From positions 1 through 6,678 of the forward strand of contig CAMBRH010000200.1 in NCBI GenBank assembly GCA_945870115.1: a stretch of 6,678 bases of DNA, given 5' to 3'. Origin of the DNA: Chitinophaga pinensis. GTDB lineage: Bacteria; Bacteroidota; Bacteroidia; Flavobacteriales_D; Crocinitomicaceae. Shown here in pieces: positions 1 through 5,350 of this stretch. The translations under genes were made by a program, and so were the position numbers. Position 1 is the first letter of the stretch. Every line of letters begins with the position of its first letter. Below the pieces are notes generated by a model. It saw only the letters and a program-made list of their open reading frames with translations. It was not told where the DNA came from and ran no database searches.

Positions 1-1490
1 GTTTAAAAGAAGAAATTTTTAAATTAAATCCAAAAACTAATTTAATTTCTGACAGAAAACAAATTCTTGAAAATTATACTCTTGCAAATAATAACGACAC
101 GGTAAGTCAAGAAATTGAAACCTCAAAAAGATTTGAATTTATAAAGGATTTGATTTCAAAATATGTCCAAAATAAAACTCAAAATGTCAGCAAATCAAAA
201 AAACTGAGTTTCTATGATAAAATTACAATCCACCCTATTTTTGGTTATGTCATTTTTGCTTTAATTCTGATTTCTATTTTTCAATTAATTTTTTCAATTG
301 CAGCTTTACCAATGGAATTAATTGATGGATCGTTTGCAGATTTTGCCTCTTGGACAGCCGAAAAATTGCCGGCAGGAATTCTTTCTGATTTGCTTACCGG
401 TGGAATTATTCCAGGTCTTGGTGGTGTTTTGGTTTTTTTACCGCAAATATTAATCCTATTCTTCTGCCTTGGGATTTTGGAAGAAACTGGATACTTAGCA
501 AGAGCAGTTTTTATCATGGATAGAATCATGCGCCCATTTGGATTAAATGGCAAAAGTGTCGTTCCATTAATATCAAGTTCTGCTTGCGCAATTCCTGGTA
601 TCATGGCTACAAGAACAATTTCGAATAAAAAAGAAAGATTAATTACAATTTTGATTGCACCTTTAATGAGTTGTAGCGCTAGAATTCCTGTTTTTACCTT
701 ATTAATTGCTTTAGTTATTCCAAATATATATGTTTTTGGATTTATAAACTTACAAGGTTTAACACTTTTTACCATGTATTCACTCGGAATAATCACAGCC
801 TTATTTATAGCTTGGATTCTGAAAATTTTCATCAAAACAGAAGAAAAAAGTTTTTTTTTACTCGAAATACCAGATTTTAAGGCGCCTCGTTGGTCAAATA
901 TTTTTATTTCCCTTTTTGAAAAAGCCAAAGTTTTTGTACTTGAAGCAGGAAAAGTAATTTTAGCAATTTCAATCATTTTATGGGCTTTAGCAACTTTTGG
1001 TCCAAGCGATAAAATGGAAACCGCTGTTAAAAATATAAATTATTCACAACATCAAAATACTGATTCTTCACAAGTTGTTGCATCTGTCAAATTAGAAAAT
1101 TCCTACATCGGAATTTTAGGAAAAACAATCGAACCTGTCATAAAACCATTGGGTTTTGATTGGAAAATTGGAATTTCCTTGATTACATCTTTTGCAGCGA
1201 GGGAAGTTTTTGTTGGTTCAATGGCAACAATTTATAGCGTTCACCAAGAGGACAATAAAGGACTACTGCAAACCATGCGAAATGAAAGAAATAGCCTTGG
1301 TAAACCAGTTTATTCACTTGCAACAGGATTATCTTTGATGGTTTTTTATGTCTTCGCAATGCAATGTATGGCAACTTTAGCAATCGTAAAAAGGGAAACC
1401 AAAACATGGAAATGGCCATTGATACAACTATTTTATATGGGAGCTTTGGCCTATCTTTCCAGTTTTATTGTTTATCAGGTTTTAGCTTAA
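1..1490 (+). CDS. feoB: Ferrous iron transport protein B (FeoB), C-terminal part; N-terminus off the left edge
   Basis: FeoB is the inner-membrane permease that takes up Fe(II); its cytosolic GTPase domain controls the membrane core. The frame is open from base 3 with no stop, giving 495 visible residues, so the gene runs in from the left and lacks roughly the first 200 residues (G domain and part of the helical linker) of a family protein of about 700. In the visible fragment, residues 1-70 are the polar linker, and membrane segments follow from about residue 78. The two gate motifs are clear: SACAIPGIMATR around residues 193-204 and PLMSCSARIPVF around 220-231, each with the family's conserved Cys (195 and 224). 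The later motifs SFAAREVFVGSMATIYS (about 396-412) and FAMQCMATLAIVKRET (about 451-466, Cys 455) are also typical. A TTG at 150 is an internal codon, not the start. The stop is TAA at 1488-1490, 20 bases before the accessory gene. Identification is firm; the ends of the transmembrane segments are only estimated. Confidence 0.97.
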   Translation, partial: LKEEIFKLNPKTNLISDRKQILENYTLANNNDTVSQEIETSKRFEFIKDLISKYVQNKTQNVSKSKKLSFYDKITIHPIFGYVIFALILISIFQLIFSIAALPMELIDGSFADFASWTAEKLPAGILSDLLTGGIIPGLGGVLVFLPQILILFFCLGILEETGYLARAVFIMDRIMRPFGLNGKSVVPLISSSACAIPGIMATRTISNKKERLITILIAPLMSCSARIPVFTLLIALVIPNIYVFGFINLQGLTLFTMYSLGIITALFIAWILKIFIKTEEKSFFLLEIPDFKAPRWSNIFISLFEKAKVFVLEAGKVILAISIILWALATFGPSDKMETAVKNINYSQHQNTDSSQVVASVKLENSYIGILGKTIEPVIKPLGFDWKIGISLITSFAAREVFVGSMATIYSVHQEDNKGLLQTMRNERNSLGKPVYSLATGLSLMVFYVFAMQCMATLAIVKRETKTWKWPLIQLFYMGALAYLSSFIVYQVLA

Positions 1491-1510
1491 ACTCAGCAAA
1501 ATAATTTTCA

Positions 1511-1687
1511 ATGCAAGAAATTATTGTTTTTTTACTTATTTTTACGGCGGTAAGTTTTCTTTTTTATAAACTTTACAAACAGTTTTTTGCAAAAAAATCA
1601 ACTTGTGATTCGTGCAGTTTTTCACAGTTAAATGAACCTAAAATTAAAAATGATTCAGAAATTATCGATATTAATTCCAGCCTATAA
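1511..1687 (+). CDS. FeoB-associated Cys-containing small membrane protein (58 aa)
   Basis: This small gene starts with ATG 20 bases after the feoB stop and encodes 58 residues, ending in TAA at 1685-1687. Residues 2-19 form one hydrophobic membrane segment (QEIIVFLLIFTAVSFLFY). A basic aromatic stretch follows (KLYKQFFAKK, about residues 20-29), then a CxxC pair at Cys32 and Cys35 (CDSCSF) and a polar tail. One N-terminal helix, a basic linker and a short Cys motif directly behind feoB is the pattern of the family annotated as FeoB-associated Cys-rich membrane proteins, thought to be small accessory parts of the Feo system. Its exact role is unproven; binding or delivery of iron through the cysteines is an inference. 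Members often have more cysteines, so this is a minimal version. The last 38 bases overlap out of frame with the next gene, which points to transcription together with feoB. The call rests on layout and position, not on a profile match. Confidence 0.8.
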   Translation: MQEIIVFLLIFTAVSFLFYKLYKQFFAKKSTCDSCSFSQLNEPKIKNDSEIIDINSSL

Positions 1688-2366
1688 CGAAGCAAAAACA
1701 ATTCAATTGATTTTACAAAAAGTTTTGGAAGTTGAATTGGTGAATAATATTGAAAAAGAGATTATCATTGTGAATGATTGTTCAACAGATAAAACCTTGG
1801 AGGAAATTGAATCTTTTAAACAAAATAACTCAAATTTAGAAATCAAAGTTTTTTCTCAAAGCAAAAACCAAGGAAAAGGAGCAGCAATAAATCGTGCAAT
1901 TAAAGAATGTTCTGGAGATTATCTAATTATTCAAGATGCTGATTTAGAATACGATCCCGACGAATATAATTTGTTACTCAAACCAGTTTTCAAAGACAAT
2001 GCAGACGTCGTTTTTGGTTCGCGTTTTATGGGTCATCATCCACATAGAATCATGTTTTACTGGCATTCTTTAGGAAATAAATATTTGACAAATCTATCCA
2101 ATATGATGACCAATTTGAATTTAACAGACATGGAAACCTGTTATAAATTAATGCGTTCATCAATAGCAAAATCAATCACAATCAAAGAAAATCGCTTCGG
2201 AATTGAACCAGAAATTACCGCTAAATTAGCCAAAATCCCAAAAATCAGAATTTACGAAGTAGGGATTTCCTACTACGGAAGAACTTACGAAGAGGGAAAA
2301 AAAATTGGTTGGAAAGATGGATTTAGAGCTTTGTGGTGTATTTTGAAATATAAATTTACGAATTAA
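1650..2366 (+). CDS. Family 2 glycosyltransferase, DPM1-like (dolichyl/polyprenyl-phosphate mannosyltransferase type)
   Basis: This is a soluble GT-A fold glycosyltransferase of family GT2, 238 residues from the chosen start. Such enzymes move a sugar from a nucleotide sugar, in this subgroup typically to a polyprenyl phosphate at the cytoplasmic face of the membrane. Numbering from 1650, the visible motifs are PAYNE (10-14) at the nucleotide-binding start, VNDCSTD (41-47), NQGKGAAIN (73-81), the metal-binding QDAD (95-98), GSRF (123-126), TDMETCYK (159-166) and the late basic RTYEEGKKI (211-219). There is no C-terminal membrane domain, so it resembles the short DPM1 form rather than the longer membrane-anchored forms. 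An in-frame ATG at 1632 would add six residues. I prefer 1650 because the A-rich leader lies just before it and the protein then begins close to the first beta strand. Either start overlaps the preceding small gene out of frame (38 or 56 bases), so the two are probably translationally coupled. The donor and acceptor cannot be read from the sequence. Confidence 0.92.
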   Translation: MIQKLSILIPAYNEAKTIQLILQKVLEVELVNNIEKEIIIVNDCSTDKTLEEIESFKQNNSNLEIKVFSQSKNQGKGAAINRAIKECSGDYLIIQDADLEYDPDEYNLLLKPVFKDNADVVFGSRFMGHHPHRIMFYWHSLGNKYLTNLSNMMTNLNLTDMETCYKLMRSSIAKSITIKENRFGIEPEITAKLAKIPKIRIYEVGISYYGRTYEEGKKIGWKDGFRALWCILKYKFTN

Positions 2367-2367
2367 T

Positions 2368-4056
2368 TCAAAAATAAGCAACGTATCCAAAATGGATTTT
2401 ACCGTCTCTAAACTGAATTTGATTTCCCAATTGACTTCCTAAAGCATAAGAAACAGCAAAATTTCCAATGTTTGTTCCAAAAGTGAAACCAGCACCAAAT
2501 CCAAAAGGTGTGTCAGTAACAAACTTTGATGCTTTATTTTCGTACCAAGCTTGATCAAAAAAGGCAAATAAGTAAGAATTTTGATCCAATAAAAAACGGT
2601 ATTCTAAACTAGAAACACTTCTTGAGGTAGCATAAATTTCTTCTTCGTTAAATCCTCTTAGTGAAATTTGACCGCCAAAGCGATAAACTTCATTTTGGTA
2701 ATATGACGGAGCAAAATAGCTTTCCGAAAAATTGGCTAAGCGCAAAATATGTCTTTTTGCTAAAGGAATAAACCATTGCGCATTAAATTCAAATTTGTAA
2801 GTTGTTTCATTAAGAGTTTTCAAACTGTCATTCGTTTTTCGCGCACCAATTGTTCCTTCCAATAAAATAATCGTTCCTTTTCGAGGATTTGGCAAATAAT
2901 CAATATCTTGCCTGGAGATTGATAAACCGTAAAAATTTGTTTCAACAGATTTTAAGTTAACAAAATTAGTATTTGAATTTCCTCCATTTAAAATAGAGGA
3001 AGTGTTTTTTCGGTAGAACGCTTTCAAGAAATTTCCTTGTTTTAAGGCGTATTGAACTCCAATTGTACTCTTGATTTCAATGAAAGTTGAATCTCGTTTG
3101 TACAACTGAAATTGACCATCAACACCAAAAGATGTTTGAAATAAATTTGGCAGATTACCTTGAATTTTTAAGGATTGTGTTTGAGCTTGAATATTTCTCC
3201 AATTTAAATCAAATAATTCCGCTTTTTTAAGTACATTCACTAGCTTTAAGCGCAATTCTCCTGTTAAATAAAGTTTATTTTTTACTGGATCAGGTTGCAG
3301 TCCAACAACTCCATTTATCAAACTGACAGGTTTTGCTTTGAGGTAAAGAAAAATTTCAACCCCTTCTTCGGTGAACAGGATTTCTGCAGGTTTTATTTCA
3401 TTTATAAAACTAATTTGTTTAATTTTTGAACTTATCTCATTGATTTTTTGCTGATTAAAATAATCTCCTTCTTTGATTTGAATATACGAAGCAATTAATT
3501 TTTGAGAAACCAATGGATTCCCAACCATGTTAATTTTTATAATTTTAAATTCCTTTTGCTTATCAACGACTAGACGAGCTTTTAAATTCTCTTCATTAAT
3601 TTCAATATTTCTTAAATAAACTTTTGAAAAAGGAAATCCATTATTTTCATACGTTTTTTGAATTTCTTGCAAAATAAAACTTATTTCTTTTGGGTTAAAA
3701 GCCAAGTTTAATATTATTTTTTCATTAATATTTCCTTTTCTTTTAATAAAATTTAAGTCTTCTTTTTCAATTAATAATGTCGCTTTTTTAAATCTGTCGC
3801 CTACATAAAAAGCAACACTAAGTTCCTTATTTTTATAAAAAATAGAATCAATTGAACTTAATAAATACCCTTTTTTTACAGCCAGAAATTTTAATTCTTT
3901 TAGGTATAAAAGTGCTTGTAGACTGTCTTTAAAATTTAAAGTTGGATTTTTTTTAATTATTTTATACGCTTCATTTGTAAAATTTACTTTGTAGTCTTTC
4001 TGAGAAACAGAAAAAAAAGAAATTATAAAAAAGAAGATAAAAATGGTGCGATTCAT
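2368..4056 (-). CDS. Omp85-family outer-membrane protein, TamA-like (POTRA domains plus beta-barrel)
   Basis: This 562-residue protein belongs to the BamA/TamA (Omp85) superfamily, which inserts or assembles proteins in the outer membrane. I start it at the ATG read from 4056, because residues 1-19 (MNRTIFIFFFIISFFSVSQ) then form a clean Sec signal peptide; an upstream in-frame TTG at 4098 would place a polar stretch in front and is unlikely. Residues of about 20-88 and 86-166 look like POTRA domains, and 170-243 is the clearest one (FKIIKINMVGNPLVSQKLI onward). The remainder is a beta-strand-rich barrel. It carries NPRKGTIILLEG at about 390-401 and the family's hallmark loop motif as SLRGF (465-469), and ends in an aromatic residue (Phe562), as outer-membrane barrels do. 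The length is close to that of TamA, and there is no lipobox, unlike the longer TamL proteins of Bacteroidota. It appears monocistronic: its 3' end meets the glycosyltransferase with one base between the stops, and a divergent promoter region lies upstream. Superfamily is certain; the exact client or partner is unknown. Confidence 0.92.
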   Translation of the reverse strand: MNRTIFIFFFIISFFSVSQKDYKVNFTNEAYKIIKKNPTLNFKDSLQALLYLKELKFLAVKKGYLLSSIDSIFYKNKELSVAFYVGDRFKKATLLIEKEDLNFIKRKGNINEKIILNLAFNPKEISFILQEIQKTYENNGFPFSKVYLRNIEINEENLKARLVVDKQKEFKIIKINMVGNPLVSQKLIASYIQIKEGDYFNQQKINEISSKIKQISFINEIKPAEILFTEEGVEIFLYLKAKPVSLINGVVGLQPDPVKNKLYLTGELRLKLVNVLKKAELFDLNWRNIQAQTQSLKIQGNLPNLFQTSFGVDGQFQLYKRDSTFIEIKSTIGVQYALKQGNFLKAFYRKNTSSILNGGNSNTNFVNLKSVETNFYGLSISRQDIDYLPNPRKGTIILLEGTIGARKTNDSLKTLNETTYKFEFNAQWFIPLAKRHILRLANFSESYFAPSYYQNEVYRFGGQISLRGFNEEEIYATSRSVSSLEYRFLLDQNSYLFAFFDQAWYENKASKFVTDTPFGFGAGFTFGTNIGNFAVSYALGSQLGNQIQFRDGKIHFGYVAYF

Positions 4057-4072
4057 GTAACAAAACTGCTTG

Positions 4073-4098
4073 CAATTTAGCTTAAATATTTCTTTCAA
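4073..4098 (-). promoter_or_regulatory. Possible Bacteroidota-type promoter for the Omp85 gene
   Basis: On the minus strand, a TTG (bases 4098-4096) lies 16 bases before TAAATTG (4079-4073), which is close to the TTG / TAnnTTTG pair used by the main sigma factor of Bacteroidota. The -7-like element ends 16 bases before the ATG read from 4056, so the leader would be very short. One base is missing from the -7 consensus, and the AT-rich background makes chance matches likely, so this is only a candidate. Confidence 0.3.
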
Positions 4099-4143
4099 TA
4101 ACGCATTGTTTAAAAAAATATTTTTTTATTGTAACTTTTTTAG

Positions 4144-4151
4144 TAACTTTG
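4144..4151 (+). promoter_or_regulatory. Bacteroidota -7 promoter element (TAACTTTG) for the 45-aa lipoprotein
   Basis: TAACTTTG is an exact match to the TAnnTTTG -7 consensus of Bacteroidota promoters. It lies 24 bases upstream of the ATG at 4176, which would put transcription start near 4158 and leave a leader of about 18 bases. A near copy, TAACTTTT, sits 12 bases earlier (4132-4139), because GTAACTTT is repeated. No TTG is present at the usual 17-19 base spacing; the nearest (4129-4131) is 12 bases away, so the -33 element is weak or absent. Confidence 0.6.
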
Positions 4152-4175
4152 GGTTTTATATAAAAAATCAGTCTT

Positions 4176-4313
4176 ATGAAAAAAGTATTCGCCTTGACAT
4201 TAATTAGTGCATTATTTACTTTAGTTTTAGCTTCTTGTGGTTCTTCCAAAGGTAGTTGTGATGCTTATGGTAGCACAAACACAACTGAAAATACAGATTT
4301 AGCTTCTAAATAA
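4176..4313 (+). CDS. Small lipoprotein of 45 aa with a CDAYG motif
   Basis: This short gene encodes a 45-residue prolipoprotein. Residues 1-20 are a signal peptide (MKKVF followed by a hydrophobic core), and LASC at residues 18-21 is a standard lipobox, so Cys21 would be lipidated and only about 25 residues would remain. The mature part reads CGSSKGSCDAYG and then a polar tail rich in Thr, Asn and Ser. A second Cys at residue 28 is followed by DAYG. The unit is complete: a consensus -7 element just upstream, the ATG, a TAA at 4311-4313 and a strong intrinsic terminator from 4335. This supports it as a real, separately transcribed gene rather than a chance frame. There is no acidic run right after the lipid Cys, so no clear surface-export signal. 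I recall tiny lipoproteins of this layout in Flavobacteriia but cannot name a family or a function. Confidence 0.82.
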   Translation: MKKVFALTLISALFTLVLASCGSSKGSCDAYGSTNTTENTDLASK

Positions 4314-4334
4314 TTCATGCTTAATTAACATTTC

Positions 4335-4359
4335 AAGGTCATTTCGATGGCCTTTTTTT
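4335..4359 (+). terminator. Intrinsic (Rho-independent) terminator with a TTCG loop
   Basis: AAGGTCAT (4335-4342) pairs with ATGGCCTT (4347-4354) through eight base pairs, one of them a G-T wobble, around a TTCG tetraloop. The stem runs directly into a T tract (seven Ts at 4353-4359). It lies 21 bases after the stop of the 45-aa lipoprotein and should end that transcript. Its right arm contains an ATG at 4347 that is in frame with the next gene but is not the likely start. Confidence 0.85.
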
Positions 4360-4436
4360 GTTGCCTTTTTTTTAGAAAATTAAATTTTAAACTTCTGTTA
4401 CTTTTTTTTAAATATTCGTTATTCAATAAAAAAACT

Positions 4437-5243
4437 ATGACTTTCAAATCAAACTTCGCAACATTATTTGTAGGAATTATTTTAACTAGTTCCTTTTTTA
4501 ATTTAACTTCTTGTTCTGAACCAAAAAAAGAAGAAAAAATTGTCACAACAAAATTGAGTCAAGAAGATGCAATGAATGCAGAAATGAAAGCAATTGATGC
4601 TGAAATTCAAACTGCTGGAAAGGTTGTAACCTCATTGAGATATGGTCTTGAAAACGGTGAATATGTAGTCGTAAATGCTCATTTATCGTCCAATGACGAA
4701 ATTTTAAAAATTGAAGAAGAATTTAATGATGGAGAAAAAGGAAACACTGGAATAAATGCCTTCTATTTGAAAGATGGAAATGTTTTTTTAACACGCGAAT
4801 ACATGGAGGACAGAGCGGTAAAATCTGCACCAAAATTTATTGAACGAATTTCTTATTATGATAAAAAGGAAAAAGTACAAAAAACGATTGAAAAAAGAGT
4901 GGATTTCGAAGAAGAAATTGATAATGCTTCCTTTGTTCCAACTAAGTTACATGCTGTAAGTATTGAAAGAGCAAAAAAAGTTTTAGACCAAAAAGATGAA
5001 TTTGAAATTACTTTTCAAGGAATTTTTGACATGAATGCCACTAATTTTTTGAGCGTCGGTTCCCCTGAAAAAAATGGATATACAAGTACAATTCGCTGTG
5101 AATACGATGATGATTTTATTAGATTATTATTAAGTGATCAAAAAAAGTATTTGAACAAAAAAATTCAAGTTTCATTTCAAAATATCACAGATGCTACTGG
5201 AATGGTTTACCAATCTTATATTCAAGGGAAGTTTGAGGATTGA
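4437..5243 (+). CDS. Hypothetical lipoprotein of 268 aa
   Basis: I do not recognise this protein. The start is placed at the ATG at 4437, preceded by an A-rich leader, because the N-terminus is then a lipoprotein signal peptide: a short polar start, a hydrophobic core at about residues 8-22 and the lipobox LTSC at 23-26. An in-frame ATG at 4347 lies in the terminator stem and would add 30 residues that spoil the signal. After lipid Cys26 comes SEPKKEEK (27-34); the KKEE resembles the K-(D/E)2 surface-export signal known from Capnocytophaga lipoproteins, so exposure on the cell surface is possible. The mature part is soluble and rich in Lys and Glu, with a helical stretch around 41-65. A C-terminal segment of alternating beta strands with one helix (about 188-266) could be OB-fold-like, but that is a guess from pattern only. 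The only other Cys is 221. The terminator before it and the convergent gene after it suggest it is transcribed alone. Confidence 0.85.
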   Translation: MTFKSNFATLFVGIILTSSFFNLTSCSEPKKEEKIVTTKLSQEDAMNAEMKAIDAEIQTAGKVVTSLRYGLENGEYVVVNAHLSSNDEILKIEEEFNDGEKGNTGINAFYLKDGNVFLTREYMEDRAVKSAPKFIERISYYDKKEKVQKTIEKRVDFEEEIDNASFVPTKLHAVSIERAKKVLDQKDEFEITFQGIFDMNATNFLSVGSPEKNGYTSTIRCEYDDDFIRLLLSDQKKYLNKKIQVSFQNITDATGMVYQSYIQGKFED

Positions 5244-5247
5244 TAAT

Positions 5248-5286
5248 AGATATTAGGACTTTAAGATATTAGGATATTAAGACTTT
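5248..5286. repeat. Short imperfect direct repeats (AGATATTAGGA / TATTARGACTTT)
   Basis: The 11-mer AGATATTAGGA occurs exactly twice, at 5248-5258 and 5264-5274 (16-base period). An overlapping 12-mer appears as TATTAGGACTTT (5251-5262) and TATTAAGACTTT (5275-5286), with one mismatch. The cluster starts five bases after the stop of the 268-aa lipoprotein and lies in the spacer between two convergent genes. It has no stem and T-tract structure, so it does not look like a terminator. Confidence 0.7.
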
Positions 5287-5296
5287 GATTCATGTT

Positions 5297-5350
5297 TAGT
5301 CTTCGAACCGTAATGCAACGGAGTAGTAAGTCTTATTGTCATAAAGACTA
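5297..5350. repeat. Inverted-repeat (hairpin) cluster in the convergent spacer
   Basis: TAGTCTT (5297-5303) and AAGACTA (5344-5350) are perfect 7-base inverted repeats. Between them is a GC-richer mini-hairpin, CCGT (5308-5311) with ACGG (5318-5321). A competing hairpin pairs AGTCTTAT (5329-5336) with ATAAAGACT (5341-5349) through eight base pairs and one bulged A. The right arm overlaps the stop codon of the minus-strand surface-protein gene. No T tract follows on either strand, so a classical terminator is not supported. It could be a degenerate small repeat element or a structure that limits read-through between the convergent genes. Confidence 0.55.

Noticed and set aside
281..1419. Minus-strand open frames opposite feoB (281-976 and 1183-1419)
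   Set aside because: They lie wholly within feoB, show no recognisable domains and are typical shadows of an AT-rich membrane-protein gene.
150..1490. FeoB starting at the TTG at 150 as a complete 446-residue protein
   Set aside because: The frame is open to the left edge, and the residues before 150 fit the FeoB linker; the GTPase domain is simply outside the window.
4057..4098. Upstream TTG start at 4098 for the Omp85 gene
   Set aside because: It places 14 mostly polar residues before an obvious signal peptide, and the same bases fall in a possible promoter.
4399..4406. TACTTTTT as a -7 element for the 268-aa lipoprotein
   Set aside because: It lacks the final G of the consensus, has no TTG at the right spacing and lies in a T-rich tract where such matches are expected by chance.
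4347..4436. N-terminal extension of the 268-aa lipoprotein from the ATG at 4347
   Set aside because: That ATG lies in the right arm of an intrinsic terminator, and the 30 extra residues would precede and spoil a clean lipoprotein signal peptide starting at 4437.
5329..5349. Hairpin in the convergent spacer as an intrinsic terminator
   Set aside because: The stem has a bulge and is not followed by a T tract on either strand.
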